From: Acrocarpospora pleiomorpha
GTDB lineage: Bacteria; Actinomycetota; Actinomycetes; Streptosporangiales; Streptosporangiaceae
Length of the DNA stretch: 64,000 bases
Direction: 5' to 3'
Assembly: GCF_009687885.1 (NCBI RefSeq)
Contig: NZ_BLAF01000015.1
Location: 61,384 to 125,383 of the forward strand
Of the stretch, positions 27,592 to 36,194 are shown piece by piece. The notes below the pieces were generated by a model. It saw only the letters and a list, made by a program, of their open reading frames with translations, did not search any database and was not told the DNA's origin. Position numbers and translations under genes: made by a program. The number at the start of each line of letters is the position of its first letter. Positions within the stretch are counted from its first letter, which is position 1.

Positions 27592-27840
27592 GATATCAGG
27601 CAGCTGGTCGCTGCCTGCAAGGCGACTTTCTCCATCCGCAACACGGAGTGGCCTCCTTCGCTGAACCGCCCTCCTGTCACATGGGCCGCGGCGTGGCATG
27701 GGTTTGTCGAAGATTACCACCTGCCTTTCGTTACCCTGGACGAGGCATATCAAGCCCTGGGGATATTCTGGGCACAACCCATGATAGAAAACCCGGTTGA
27801 CAGCCGCTGGTCGTCTGAATCGTGGAGTTGGTCGGTCTAG
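27592..27840 (+). pseudogene. C-terminal remnant of an AbiEii-type toxin gene
   Basis: An open frame from just after a TGA (27589-27591) to TAG 27838-27840 has no credible start. It contains ATFSIRNTEWPPSLNRPP, WHGFVEDYHLPF and TLDEAYQALGIFWAQP. These fit the final ~80 residues of AbiEii/AbiGii-type nucleotidyltransferase toxins from actinobacteria. The nucleotidyltransferase core (GGT/S and D-x-D region) is absent, since only ~75 bp separate it from the antitoxin stop. The toxin is dead by deletion. Confidence 0.65.
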
Positions 27841-27949
27841 CCATATCTAAAGAGCTTCCGCCTCGGACCGCCAAGATTCGTGGTTCGGAAGGCGTGATCG
27901 CGCGAGTCTATGGAGCCCGCGCTGCCGATCGTCTAGCGGGAAAAGTGCA

Positions 27950-27983
27950 GCGGCCCCATGATCGGGGGTGATCATGGGGCCGC
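27950..27983. terminator. 14-bp hairpin after the ThuA/propeller gene
   Basis: GCGGCCCCATGATC (27950-27963) pairs perfectly with 27970-27983 across a six-base loop, 14 bp past the minus-strand stop of the large secreted enzyme gene. Confidence 0.75.
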
Positions 27984-27997
27984 GCGTTTCCGTTCAG

Positions 27998-30900
27998 TTA
28001 GCTGCCGTAGACCTCGAAGGTGAAGAGGGAGTAGCCCCAGGCTGTGGCTCTGGTGGTGCCGTTGATGCGGACGTATCTTGCGGAGTTTGACAAGCCGGTG
28101 TGGTCGTCGATGCCGCCGTTTTCGCCGGTGACCGTTTTGATGGTGGACCAGGTTGTGCCGTTGGGGGAGGTCTGGATCTGGTAGGCGGAGCCGTAGGCGG
28201 CCTCCCAGCTCAGTCGTACCCTGCTGATGGTGTAGGTCTGGCCCAGGTCTACCTGGATCCACTGGGGGTCGGAGAAGGCGCTGGACCAGCGGGTGGTGGC
28301 GGAAGCGTCCACCGCGTTGGCGGCCGGGAATTCGGCGCTTTCGACGCTGGAGGCGACGGCGGGCTTGTTCAGGGCCACGTTGGTGGGGGTGGGTGGGCCG
28401 CCGGAGCCGTACACCTCGAACTCCCAGAGGGAGTAGCCGTAGGGGGTGCCTCTGGCGGTGCCGAGGATGCGGACGTAGCGGGCCGTTCCGGTCAGGCCGG
28501 TGTGGTCGTCGATGCCGCCGTTTTCGCCGGTGACCGTCTTGATGGTGGTGAAGGCGGTGCCGTCGGTCGAGGTCTGGATCTGGTAGGCGGAGCCGAAGGC
28601 GGCCTCCCAGTTCAGGCGGACGCGGTTGATGGAGTAGCTCTGCCCGAGGTCGACGGTGATCGACTGCGGGTCGGCGAAGAGGCTGGACCAGCGGGTGGTG
28701 GCGGAGCCGTCCACGGCGTTGGAGGCGACGTAGGCGGCCTCGGTGCTGGTGACCGTCACCGGCTTGTTCAGGGCCAGGTTGGTGCCGGTCGGGGGAGAGG
28801 GTGACGGGGAGGGCGAAGGTGAGGGCGAGGGGGACACGACGGGGCCGGTGTTGAAGGTGAACTCGTCGATGTCGTACAGGCCGGAGCCGGTGCCCTTGAA
28901 GACCAGGAACAGTTCCTGGGTGCCCGCCGGTGGGGTGATCGTGCCGGTCACGTTCTGGAAGACCGCGTACCCGCCGGTGGCCGGAACCGTCGCCGAGCCC
29001 ACCAGCTGGCCGGTCGGCGAGCCGACCCGGAACTCCAGCGTGTTGCCCGCCGTCGGGGCGCCGACGCGCGCGGTGAACGAGGTGACGCCGGTCAGGTTGT
29101 ACGGCTTGAACGAGATCCAGTCGTTGTTCTCGATGAATCCGACCGCCCGGCCGCCGTTGGCCGAGGCCGGCGCGCTGATCTGCACGCCGCTCATCGCGCC
29201 GAAGTGCTCGGCCTGCCGGATCTTGGGCTGGATGATGGCCTGGGTGTGCGTGGTGAGCGCGCCCTGGCCGCCGCCGCCGTTGTCGGTGTATTCGGCGTCG
29301 ATCACGCCGAAGATGTTGGCCGCCGTGTCGTGCTCGCCGTCGGCGGTGGTCTGCAGGGTGCCGGTGCAGCCGTTGGCGCTGGTCATCGGGTGCCCGTGCG
29401 AGTCGTGGCCGAGGATGTAGCTGACCTTCACCCGGGCGCAGTCGATCGTGCCGTCCTGCGGGTCGGTCACGGTCACCTGGAACGGGATGGCGTCGCCGAA
29501 GGAGAACACCCGGCCGTCCAGCGGCGCCTGGATGGTCACCGTGGGCGCGTTGTTGCCGACCGTGATGACCACGCTGGCCGTGCCGGTCTTCCCGGTGCTG
29601 TCCCGCGCGGTCAGCGTCGCGCTGTAGGTGCCGTTCGTGGTGTACGTGAAGGACGGGTTGGCCGCCGTCGAATCGGTGGAGCCGTTGCCGTCGAAGTCCC
29701 ACGCGTAGGTGATCGGGTCGCCGTCGGGGTCGACCGTGCCGGCCGAGGAGAACGTCACCGCGAGCGGCGCGAGCCCGGAGGTCCGGTTGGCGGTCACGAC
29801 CGGCGCGGGGGCCTGGCCGTTGCGGGCGTACTCGATCCGGTAGAGGCCGGAGTTGGCGTCGCCGTTGAACCACCCGGTGCCGTAGTCCAGCACGTAGAGC
29901 GCACCGTTCTTGCCGAACTCCATGTCCATGACCTGGGTGCCCGTCCACGGGAACGGGTTGATCGCGAGCGGCGCGCCGGCGCTGTCCACGACCACGTTCT
30001 TGATCCACCGGCGGCCGAACTCACCGGCGAAGAAGGTGCCGTCGTAATAGCGCGGGAACGCGATTGGCGAGGTCGAGGCCGGGTCGTAACGGTAGACCGG
30101 GCCGCCCATCGGCGACAGGCCGCCGCCGCCGAACTCGGGCGGGGTGGAGCCGGTGTAGGGGATCCAGCCGCGCTGCGACGGCGGCAGCGTGGTGAGGCCG
30201 GAGTTGTTGGGGGAGTTGTTGGTCGGCCCGCCCGCGCAGTTGTACTTGGCGCCCGAAGGACCGGACGGGAAGGTGTACTCGTTGTACGCGTCGTTGAAGC
30301 TCGAGCAGTACGGCCAGCCGTAGAACCCCGGCTGGGTGATCCGCGCGAACTCCACCTGCCCGGCCGGGCCCCGGTTCGGGTCGGCGGTGCCCGCGTCAGG
30401 CCCGTAGTCGCCCAGGTAGACGATCCCGGTGCCCTTGTCGACGCTCATCCGGAACGGGTTGCGGAAGCCCATCGCGTAGATCTCGGGCCGGGTCTGCGCG
30501 GTCCCCGGCGCGAACATGTTGCCGGGCGGGATCGTGTACGCCGGGCTCCCCGACGCGGTCGGCTTGATCCGCAGCACCTTGCCGCGCAGGTCGTTGCTGT
30601 TGGCCGAGGAGCGCTGCGCGTCGTAGGCGGGGTTGCGGCCGGCCCGCTCGTCGATCGGCGCGTATCCGGCCGAGTCGAACGGGTTGGTGTCGTCGCCGGT
30701 GGACAGGTAGAGGTTGCCCGCCGAGTCGAAGTCGATGTCGCCGCCGACGTGGCAGCACATGCCGCGGCTGGTGGGCACGTCGAGCACGGTCCGCTCGCTG
30801 GCGGGGTCGATCGTGTTGTCGGCCCTTACGGTGAACCGGGACAGGCGGTTGACCCCGTTGAACGGCGCGAAGTCGGCGGCGGTCCCGGTGCTGGGCGCGT

Positions 30901-31954
30901 CACCGCCCGGCGTGCTCAGCGGTGGGGCGTAGAACAGGTAGATCCAGCGGTTGGTGGCGTAGCCGGGGTCGGCCGCGATGCCCTGCAGGCCCTCCTCGTC
31001 GTGGCTGTAGACGGCGAGGGTCCCGGCCACCTTGGTGTTGCCGGCGTTGTCGGTGTAGCGGACCGTGCCGTTGCGCGCGGTGTGGAAGACCGCGCCGTCG
31101 GGCAGCACGGTCAGGCTCATCGGCTCGCCCACCTCGTCGACGCCCTTGGCCAGCGCGACCTGCTGGAAGTTGGTGTTGACGGTGCCGCCGCACTCCCCGG
31201 CGACGAAGCCCGCGGCGGTCCTGATGCCGCCGAGCAGGTGCTGCCGGAAGTTGCTCTCGGCGTAGGATTCGTCGGTGTGGCCGCCGCCGGTGTACCAGGA
31301 GCGCCCGCCGTCGTAGTTGTGGCACCAGGCGATGGGGTGGTCGAAGCCGTTGCCGCCGCCGGTGTAGGTGGTCTCGTCCAGGGTGGCGAGCACGTGCACC
31401 TTGCCGCGCGGGTTGGCCTGGTAGTTGTACCACTCGTCGAACCGGCTCCAGCGCTGTGGCAGGTGCGCGGTGGACGGGTGGAAGCGGTCGGCGACCTTCA
31501 CCGTGGCCTGCTGGGGGGCGGGGTGGGAGGCGAAGTAGGCGCCGACGAGCTGGCCGTACCAGGGCCAGTCGTATTCGGTGTCGGAGGCGGCGTGGACGCC
31601 GACGTAGCCGCCGCCGGCCTCGATGTAGCGCTCGAAGGCGGCCTGCTGGGTGGCGTTGAGCACGTCTCCGGTGGTGGACAGCCAGATGACGGCCTTGAAC
31701 CTGGCCAGGTTGGCGTCGGTGAACTGGGCCGCGTCCTCGGTGGCCTCGACCGCGAAGTTGTTGGCGGTGCCGAGTTGCTGGATCGCGGTGATGCCGGGGC
31801 CGATGGAGCTGTGCCGGAATCCGGCGGTCTTGGAGAAGACCAGGACGGTGAAGTCGGGTGCGGCGAAGGCGGGGGGTGAGGCGACGGTGATCCCGGCCAC
31901 GATGAGTGACAGGGACAGGAGTAACCGGGATAACAGGCGGGGCAATGGGCGCAC
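27998..31954 (-). CDS. Secreted multidomain ThuA / sugar-dehydrogenase propeller / PKD / CBM6 / double F5-8 type C protein
   Basis: 1318 aa from GTG 31954 (GGAAGG six bases upstream). Signal peptide 1-31; ThuA class I glutamine-amidotransferase-like domain about 34-248 (GGGYVGVHAASDTEYDW); PQQ-dependent glucose/sorbosone dehydrogenase-type six-bladed propeller about 262-708 (MCCHVGGDIDFDSAGNLY; MGFRNPFRMSVD; VLDYGTGWF); PKD about 714-800; CBM6-like about 914-1036; Ser-Pro linker 1040-1054; two near-identical F5/8 type C (discoidin) modules at 1058-1184 and 1192-1318. It probably oxidises or processes sugars while bound to polysaccharide. A ROK repressor gene lies directly upstream and a sugar importer beyond. 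Confidence 0.9.
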   Translation of the reverse strand: MRPLPRLLSRLLLSLSLIVAGITVASPPAFAAPDFTVLVFSKTAGFRHSSIGPGITAIQQLGTANNFAVEATEDAAQFTDANLARFKAVIWLSTTGDVLNATQQAAFERYIEAGGGYVGVHAASDTEYDWPWYGQLVGAYFASHPAPQQATVKVADRFHPSTAHLPQRWSRFDEWYNYQANPRGKVHVLATLDETTYTGGGNGFDHPIAWCHNYDGGRSWYTGGGHTDESYAESNFRQHLLGGIRTAAGFVAGECGGTVNTNFQQVALAKGVDEVGEPMSLTVLPDGAVFHTARNGTVRYTDNAGNTKVAGTLAVYSHDEEGLQGIAADPGYATNRWIYLFYAPPLSTPGGDAPSTGTAADFAPFNGVNRLSRFTVRADNTIDPASERTVLDVPTSRGMCCHVGGDIDFDSAGNLYLSTGDDTNPFDSAGYAPIDERAGRNPAYDAQRSSANSNDLRGKVLRIKPTASGSPAYTIPPGNMFAPGTAQTRPEIYAMGFRNPFRMSVDKGTGIVYLGDYGPDAGTADPNRGPAGQVEFARITQPGFYGWPYCSSFNDAYNEYTFPSGPSGAKYNCAGGPTNNSPNNSGLTTLPPSQRGWIPYTGSTPPEFGGGGLSPMGGPVYRYDPASTSPIAFPRYYDGTFFAGEFGRRWIKNVVVDSAGAPLAINPFPWTGTQVMDMEFGKNGALYVLDYGTGWFNGDANSGLYRIEYARNGQAPAPVVTANRTSGLAPLAVTFSSAGTVDPDGDPITYAWDFDGNGSTDSTAANPSFTYTTNGTYSATLTARDSTGKTGTASVVITVGNNAPTVTIQAPLDGRVFSFGDAIPFQVTVTDPQDGTIDCARVKVSYILGHDSHGHPMTSANGCTGTLQTTADGEHDTAANIFGVIDAEYTDNGGGGQGALTTHTQAIIQPKIRQAEHFGAMSGVQISAPASANGGRAVGFIENNDWISFKPYNLTGVTSFTARVGAPTAGNTLEFRVGSPTGQLVGSATVPATGGYAVFQNVTGTITPPAGTQELFLVFKGTGSGLYDIDEFTFNTGPVVSPSPSPSPSPSPSPPTGTNLALNKPVTVTSTEAAYVASNAVDGSATTRWSSLFADPQSITVDLGQSYSINRVRLNWEAAFGSAYQIQTSTDGTAFTTIKTVTGENGGIDDHTGLTGTARYVRILGTARGTPYGYSLWEFEVYGSGGPPTPTNVALNKPAVASSVESAEFPAANAVDASATTRWSSAFSDPQWIQVDLGQTYTISRVRLSWEAAYGSAYQIQTSPNGTTWSTIKTVTGENGGIDDHTGLSNSARYVRINGTTRATAWGYSLFTFEVYGS

Positions 31955-32001
31955 GACGATCCTTCCGGAACGGGACGCGTGCGCCGAACGCGCCAATGAG
32001 G

Positions 32002-32121
32002 GAGCGCTCTCTTAACCAGGCCGACGTGTCACGGCGGCCCGAAGAAGGCGTTCGCCCACATTGTTGCGACAATGTTGCCGATGCGTCAAGTGCCTGTTAG
32101 CCGAGGTCAGAGAGCGCTCTC
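32002..32121 (-). promoter_or_regulatory. Palindromes in the promoter gap between the ROK gene and the ThuA/propeller gene
   Basis: GAGCGCTC occurs at 32002-32009 and within the 12-bp palindrome GAGAGCGCTCTC at 32110-32121 (overlapping the ROK stop). Between them ACATTGT (32058-32064) and ACAATGT (32069-32075) form a short-loop inverted repeat over a minus-strand TTGACG-N18-AACAAT promoter candidate. The GAGCGCTC elements resemble LacI-family sites. Confidence 0.45.
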
Positions 32122-33301
32122 AGCTATTGACCACGAGGTCCACCGCCTCCGGCGCGAGCACCGCCTCGATGACCATGACCGCCGCTCCGATCACGCCCGC
32201 CCGGTCGCCCAGCTCGGTGGCCCTGATGCTCAGATGCTGGGTGGCCAGCGGCAGCGATCGGCTGTAGATGACCTCGCGGACCCCGGCCAGCACGTGCTCG
32301 CCCGCCTCCGCGATATCGCCGCCGATCACTATCACCGACGGGTTGAAGAAGTTCACGATGGAGGCCAGCACGTCGCCGATCTCCCGCCCGGCCTGCCGGA
32401 TGAACTGCACGGCCTGGGTGTTCCCGGCCCTGACCAGGCCCACCACGTCCCGGCTGTTCTCGGCCTGGATCCCGGCGTTGCGCAGCTGCGAGGCGATGGA
32501 GGCCCCGCCCGCGACCGCCTCCAGGCAGCCGGCGTTTCCGCACCGGCAGATCACCTCGGCGGCCGAGGTGACCCGGATGTGCCCGATGTCGCCCGCGGCC
32601 CCCTGCGCGCCGCGATGCAGCCGCCGCTCGGAGATGATCCCGCAGCCGATGCCGGTGCCGATCTTCACGAAGACCAGGTGCTCGACCTCGGGCCGGGCGG
32701 CCCAGTGCTCGCCCAGCGCCATGATGTTGACATCGTTGTCTACCAGAACCGGCGCGCCCAGCCGTGAGCCCAGCCACTCGGGCACGGGGAAGCCATCCCA
32801 GCCCGGCATTATCGGCGGGTTCACCGGCCGCCCGGTGATGTGCTCGACCGGCCCCGGCAGTCCCACCCCGACCCCGCACAGCTGCCCGCCGGTCTCGACC
32901 AGCAGTTCCTTGAGCGTCTCGACCAGCCAGCCGAGCGTGACCTCGGGGCCGCGGTCGATCGGCAGGTCGGCGGTCCGCTCAACGAGCACGTTGGAGGCTA
33001 GGTCGGTCACCGCGACGCGGGCGTGGGTGGCTCCAAGATCCGCCGACGCCACCACCCGGGCCCCCTGGTTGAAGGCGAAGGCGGTCGCGGGCCGCCCCCC
33101 GGAGGAGATCGCGTCTGTCGCGGGCACGATCCACTGGTGCGTCAGCAGCGCGTCCAGGCGCTGCGAGACCGTGGATCGGGCCAGCCCTGTCAGCTGCACG
33201 AGCTCCGCCCTGGTGCGGGCCTGGCCGTCCCGAAGGATCGAGAGCAACGCTCCCGCGCCGGTGACGGAACCGGTGGGCTCGCTCAGCATCCCCTGTGTCA
33301 A
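32120..33301 (-). CDS. ROK family transcriptional repressor (NagC/XylR-like)
   Basis: 393 aa from TTG 33301 (GGAGG five bases upstream); ATG 33289 is an alternative. An N-terminal winged helix (about 15-75; TRAELVQLTGLARSTVSQRL) is followed by the ROK fold: ASADLGATHARVAV (phosphate-1), GVGVGLPGPVEH, VDNDVNIMALGEHW and a zinc motif with CRCGNAGCLE. It should sense a sugar and release DNA. It is divergent from the sugar ABC operon and upstream of the secreted enzyme, so it probably controls both. Confidence 0.9.
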   Translation of the reverse strand: MTQGMLSEPTGSVTGAGALLSILRDGQARTRAELVQLTGLARSTVSQRLDALLTHQWIVPATDAISSGGRPATAFAFNQGARVVASADLGATHARVAVTDLASNVLVERTADLPIDRGPEVTLGWLVETLKELLVETGGQLCGVGVGLPGPVEHITGRPVNPPIMPGWDGFPVPEWLGSRLGAPVLVDNDVNIMALGEHWAARPEVEHLVFVKIGTGIGCGIISERRLHRGAQGAAGDIGHIRVTSAAEVICRCGNAGCLEAVAGGASIASQLRNAGIQAENSRDVVGLVRAGNTQAVQFIRQAGREIGDVLASIVNFFNPSVIVIGGDIAEAGEHVLAGVREVIYSRSLPLATQHLSIRATELGDRAGVIGAAVMVIEAVLAPEAVDLVVNS

Positions 33302-33367
33302 CCTCGCCTCCTCTCGCCTAGTCGATGATTCCAGATCTCATTATGACATCATGCCATCGACTTTTGC

Positions 33368-33397
33368 TTGACCGTCAGCATAAGTCCTCTCTAGCAT
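33368..33397 (+). promoter_or_regulatory. Promoter of the sugar ABC operon (leaderless)
   Basis: TTGACC (33368-33373) and TAGCAT (33392-33397) are 18 bp apart. The ATG of the ATPase gene at 33406 lies eight bases past the -10 and has no Shine-Dalgarno, consistent with a leaderless message. Confidence 0.55.
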
Positions 33398-33405
33398 CCG
33401 GAAAT

Positions 33406-34938
33406 ATGGAAGACATAAGCCGGGAACAGACGGATAACCCCTCGCTGCTACTGATGCGCGGGATCGTCAAGCAGTTCCCCGGAGTTCGCGCCCTGGACGG
33501 CGTCGACCTCGACGTCCGGGCCGGCGAGGTGCACTGCCTCCTCGGCCAGAACGGCGCGGGCAAGTCAACCCTGATCAAAGTCCTCGCCGGGGCGCACCAG
33601 CCGGACAGCGGCGAGGTGCTCCTCGACGGCCAGCCCGTGCGGCTGGCCACTCCCACGGCCGCCATGCGACAGGGCATCGCCACCATCTACCAGGAGCTCG
33701 ACCTGGTCGACGGGCTCAGCGTCGCGGAGAACATCTTCCTCGGCCACGAGCAGGCCACCTTCGGCTTCACCCGGCGCGGCGAGATGTTCGCCGCCACCCG
33801 CGAACTGCTCGCCAGGCTCGGCCATGGCGAGATCCGTCCCAGCACCGAAGTGGGCCGCCTGTCGCCCGCCGGCAAGCAGGTCGTCAGCATGGCGCGCGCC
33901 CTCTCCCACGAGGCACGCCTGATCGTCATGGACGAACCGTCGGCGGCGCTGGCCCACGACGAGGTGATGAACCTGTTCCGGATCATCCGTGAGCTCACCG
34001 GCCAGGGCGTCGCGGTGGTCTACATCTCGCATCGTCTTGAGGAGATCCGGGAGATCGGCGACCGGGTCACCGTGCTGAAGGACGGCAGAACCGTGGCGGT
34101 CGGCCTGCCCGCCCGTACCACGCCGACCGCCACCGTGGTCTCCCTGATGACCGGCCGCAACGTGGAGTACGTCTTCCCGCCCCGCCCCACCGGCGGCTTC
34201 GGGGACGAGGTGCTCCGGGTCGAGAACCTCACGGTTCCCGGCGTGGTGTCGGGCGTGTCGTTCACCGTACGGGCCGGGGAGATCGTCGGCCTGGCCGGTC
34301 TGGTCGGCTCGGGCCGCTCGGAGATCATGGAAGCCGTGTACGGCGCCCGCCGGGCCACCGGCACGGTGCTGCTCAACGGCAAGCAGGTCAAGCTCGGCGA
34401 CACCGCCAACTCGGTCCGCATCGGCATGGGCCTGGCCCCGGAAGAGCGTAAAGCTCAGGGCCTGCTCCTGGACCAGAGTGTGGCGCGCAACATCACGCTG
34501 GCGAGCCTGGGCCGCTACTCGCGGTTCGGCTGGCTCAACCGCAAGCAGGAGAGCGACGAGGCCGAACGCCTGGTCAAGGCGCTCGACATCCGCCCGCCCG
34601 ACCCCAACCGCCCGATCAAGACGCTCTCCGGCGGCAACCAGCAGAAGGCGGTGCTCGGCCGCTGGCTGGTCGAGGGGCGCAAGCTGCTGCTGCTGGACGA
34701 GCCCACCAGAGGCGTCGACGTGGGCGCCCGCGCCGAGCTCTACGCGCTGGTCAGAAGGCTGGCCGACGAAGGCGTCGGAGTCCTGCTCATCTCCAGCGAA
34801 GTCCCCGAGGTGCTCGGCCTGGCCGACCGCGTGCTGGTCGTCAGGGACGGCCGGATCATCCACGAGGCCCCCGCCACCGAGCTCGACGAGCACCACGTCC
34901 TCGACCTCGTCATGGACGCGACCCCGTCCCATGGCTGA
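33406..34938 (+). CDS. Sugar ABC transporter ATP-binding protein, RbsA/XylG type (double ATPase)
   Basis: 510 aa from ATG 33406. It has two ATPase domains. The first has Walker A GQNGAGKST (about residues 44-52), Q-loop TIYQELDLV and Walker B LIVMDEPSAAL. Its signature is altered to LSPAGKQVVSMARA, as is common in RbsA-type proteins. The second domain (about 265-500) has the degenerate Walker A GLVGSGRSE, signature LSGGNQQKAVLGRW and LLLDEPTRGVDVGA. This layout defines the carbohydrate CUT2 ATPases for ribose, xylose or inositol. It drives the permease encoded 33 bp later. Confidence 0.92.
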   Translation: MEDISREQTDNPSLLLMRGIVKQFPGVRALDGVDLDVRAGEVHCLLGQNGAGKSTLIKVLAGAHQPDSGEVLLDGQPVRLATPTAAMRQGIATIYQELDLVDGLSVAENIFLGHEQATFGFTRRGEMFAATRELLARLGHGEIRPSTEVGRLSPAGKQVVSMARALSHEARLIVMDEPSAALAHDEVMNLFRIIRELTGQGVAVVYISHRLEEIREIGDRVTVLKDGRTVAVGLPARTTPTATVVSLMTGRNVEYVFPPRPTGGFGDEVLRVENLTVPGVVSGVSFTVRAGEIVGLAGLVGSGRSEIMEAVYGARRATGTVLLNGKQVKLGDTANSVRIGMGLAPEERKAQGLLLDQSVARNITLASLGRYSRFGWLNRKQESDEAERLVKALDIRPPDPNRPIKTLSGGNQQKAVLGRWLVEGRKLLLLDEPTRGVDVGARAELYALVRRLADEGVGVLLISSEVPEVLGLADRVLVVRDGRIIHEAPATELDEHHVLDLVMDATPSHG

Positions 34939-34971
34939 TATCGCTTACATCCGACCTCAGGAGTTCGTCCG

Positions 34972-36024
34972 ATGACCGAGGTTAATCCGCAGAAAGTCTC
35001 CGCGCCGGAGGCCGATGAACAGGCGCGGGTGGAGGCGGCCGCCGTCGCGCCTCCAGGGCCGGGGGGTGGGCGGCTGACCCTGGGCAGGATCGGCGAAGCC
35101 CGCCATCTCGGCCTCCTGATCGCGCTGGCCCTGCTGGCCGCCGTCGGCCTCATCACCGCCCCGGACACGTTCGCCACCACGTCCAACATGGTCAGCCTGC
35201 TGGCCCTGGCCTCCACCATCGGCGTCATCACCGTCGGCAGCACCTTCGTCATCATCGGCGGCGGCATCGACCTGTCGGTGGGCGCGGTCATGGCGCTGGC
35301 CTCGGTGTGGGCGACCACGCTGGCCACCCAGGCGTACGGTCCCGTCGTGATGGCCATCTGCGCCATCCTGGTCGGCACCGGCGCCGGGCTCGTGAACGGC
35401 TTCCTCATCTCGTACGGCCGGATGGTGCCCTTCATCGCCACCCTGGCCATGCTGGTGGCCGCCCGCGGCCTGGCCCAGCGCATGTCCGAGCGGCGCACCC
35501 AGCTGGTCAGCCAGGACAACAGCGCCCTGGTCGAGCTGTCCACCACCCGGGTGCTCGGCCTGCCGCTGCTGGTCTACATCTTCGCGGTGGTCGTCATCAT
35601 CGGCTGGCTCATCCTCAACCGCACCACCTTCGGCCGCCGGACGTACGCGGTGGGCGGCAACCCGGAGGCGGCCCGGCTGGCCGGCATCGACGTCCGCCGC
35701 CACACGATGCTGCTCTACGCCCTGTCCGGCCTGTGCTGCGGCATCGCGGCAGTGATCATCATGGCCCGCACGACCACCGGCTCCTCCACCCACGGCGACC
35801 TCTACGAGCTGGACGCGATCGCCGCCGTCATCATCGGCGGCACGCTCCTGACCGGCGGCCGCGGGACGATCATCGGCTCCATCCTCGGCCTGCTGATCTT
35901 CACCGTGATCACGAACCTGTTCATCCTGAACGGTCTCAACACCAGCGACCAGCTCATCGCGAAAGGCCTGATCATCGTCGTCGCCGTGCTCCTGCAGCGA
36001 CGCAGCCTCCAGACAGCCACTTAG
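34972..36024 (+). CDS. Sugar ABC transporter permease, RbsC/XylH type
   Basis: 350 aa from ATG 34972 (CAGGAG upstream). An Ala/Pro-rich cytosolic N-terminus (1-40) precedes about ten transmembrane segments. The CUT2 permease marks are visible: STFVIIGGGIDLSVGAVMAL, the NRTTFGRRTYAVGGNPEAAR loop, and AAVIIGGTLLTGGRGTIIGS. It forms the channel for the monosaccharide importer with the double ATPase. A 170-bp gap separates it from the binding-protein gene. Confidence 0.92.
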   Translation: MTEVNPQKVSAPEADEQARVEAAAVAPPGPGGGRLTLGRIGEARHLGLLIALALLAAVGLITAPDTFATTSNMVSLLALASTIGVITVGSTFVIIGGGIDLSVGAVMALASVWATTLATQAYGPVVMAICAILVGTGAGLVNGFLISYGRMVPFIATLAMLVAARGLAQRMSERRTQLVSQDNSALVELSTTRVLGLPLLVYIFAVVVIIGWLILNRTTFGRRTYAVGGNPEAARLAGIDVRRHTMLLYALSGLCCGIAAVIIMARTTTGSSTHGDLYELDAIAAVIIGGTLLTGGRGTIIGSILGLLIFTVITNLFILNGLNTSDQLIAKGLIIVVAVLLQRRSLQTAT

Positions 36025-36078
36025 CACCCCGCCATCAACGGGCCTAGGGATCCACCCGTGGCCCCGGTTCCTCACTGC

Positions 36079-36090
36079 CTGATTAATCAG
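36079..36090. promoter_or_regulatory. 12-bp palindrome in the permease-binding protein gap
   Basis: CTGATTAATCAG is a perfect, AT-rich palindrome in a 170-bp gap (36025-36194) inside the sugar operon; TCTAATTAATAG lies further on near 36165. It may mark an internal regulated promoter giving extra binding protein. No hairpin terminator is seen in the gap. Confidence 0.35.
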
Positions 36091-36194
36091 AAACCCGTCC
36101 CATAGACAGCCGCATAGCCGCCGACCAGGTGAATCACCGCTGCGGCCGTCCAGATCACGACTTTCTAATTAATAGCTAACAAAGGGAGAACACC

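Noticed and set aside
28796..28845. Short tandem repeats as a possible CRISPR array or satellite
   Set aside because: They encode the Ser-Pro linker of the secreted enzyme and keep the reading frame; there are no spacers.
29204..31879. A 891-codon plus-strand frame opposite the ThuA/propeller gene
   Set aside because: Val/Gly/Arg-rich shadow of the secreted enzyme with no recognisable domain.
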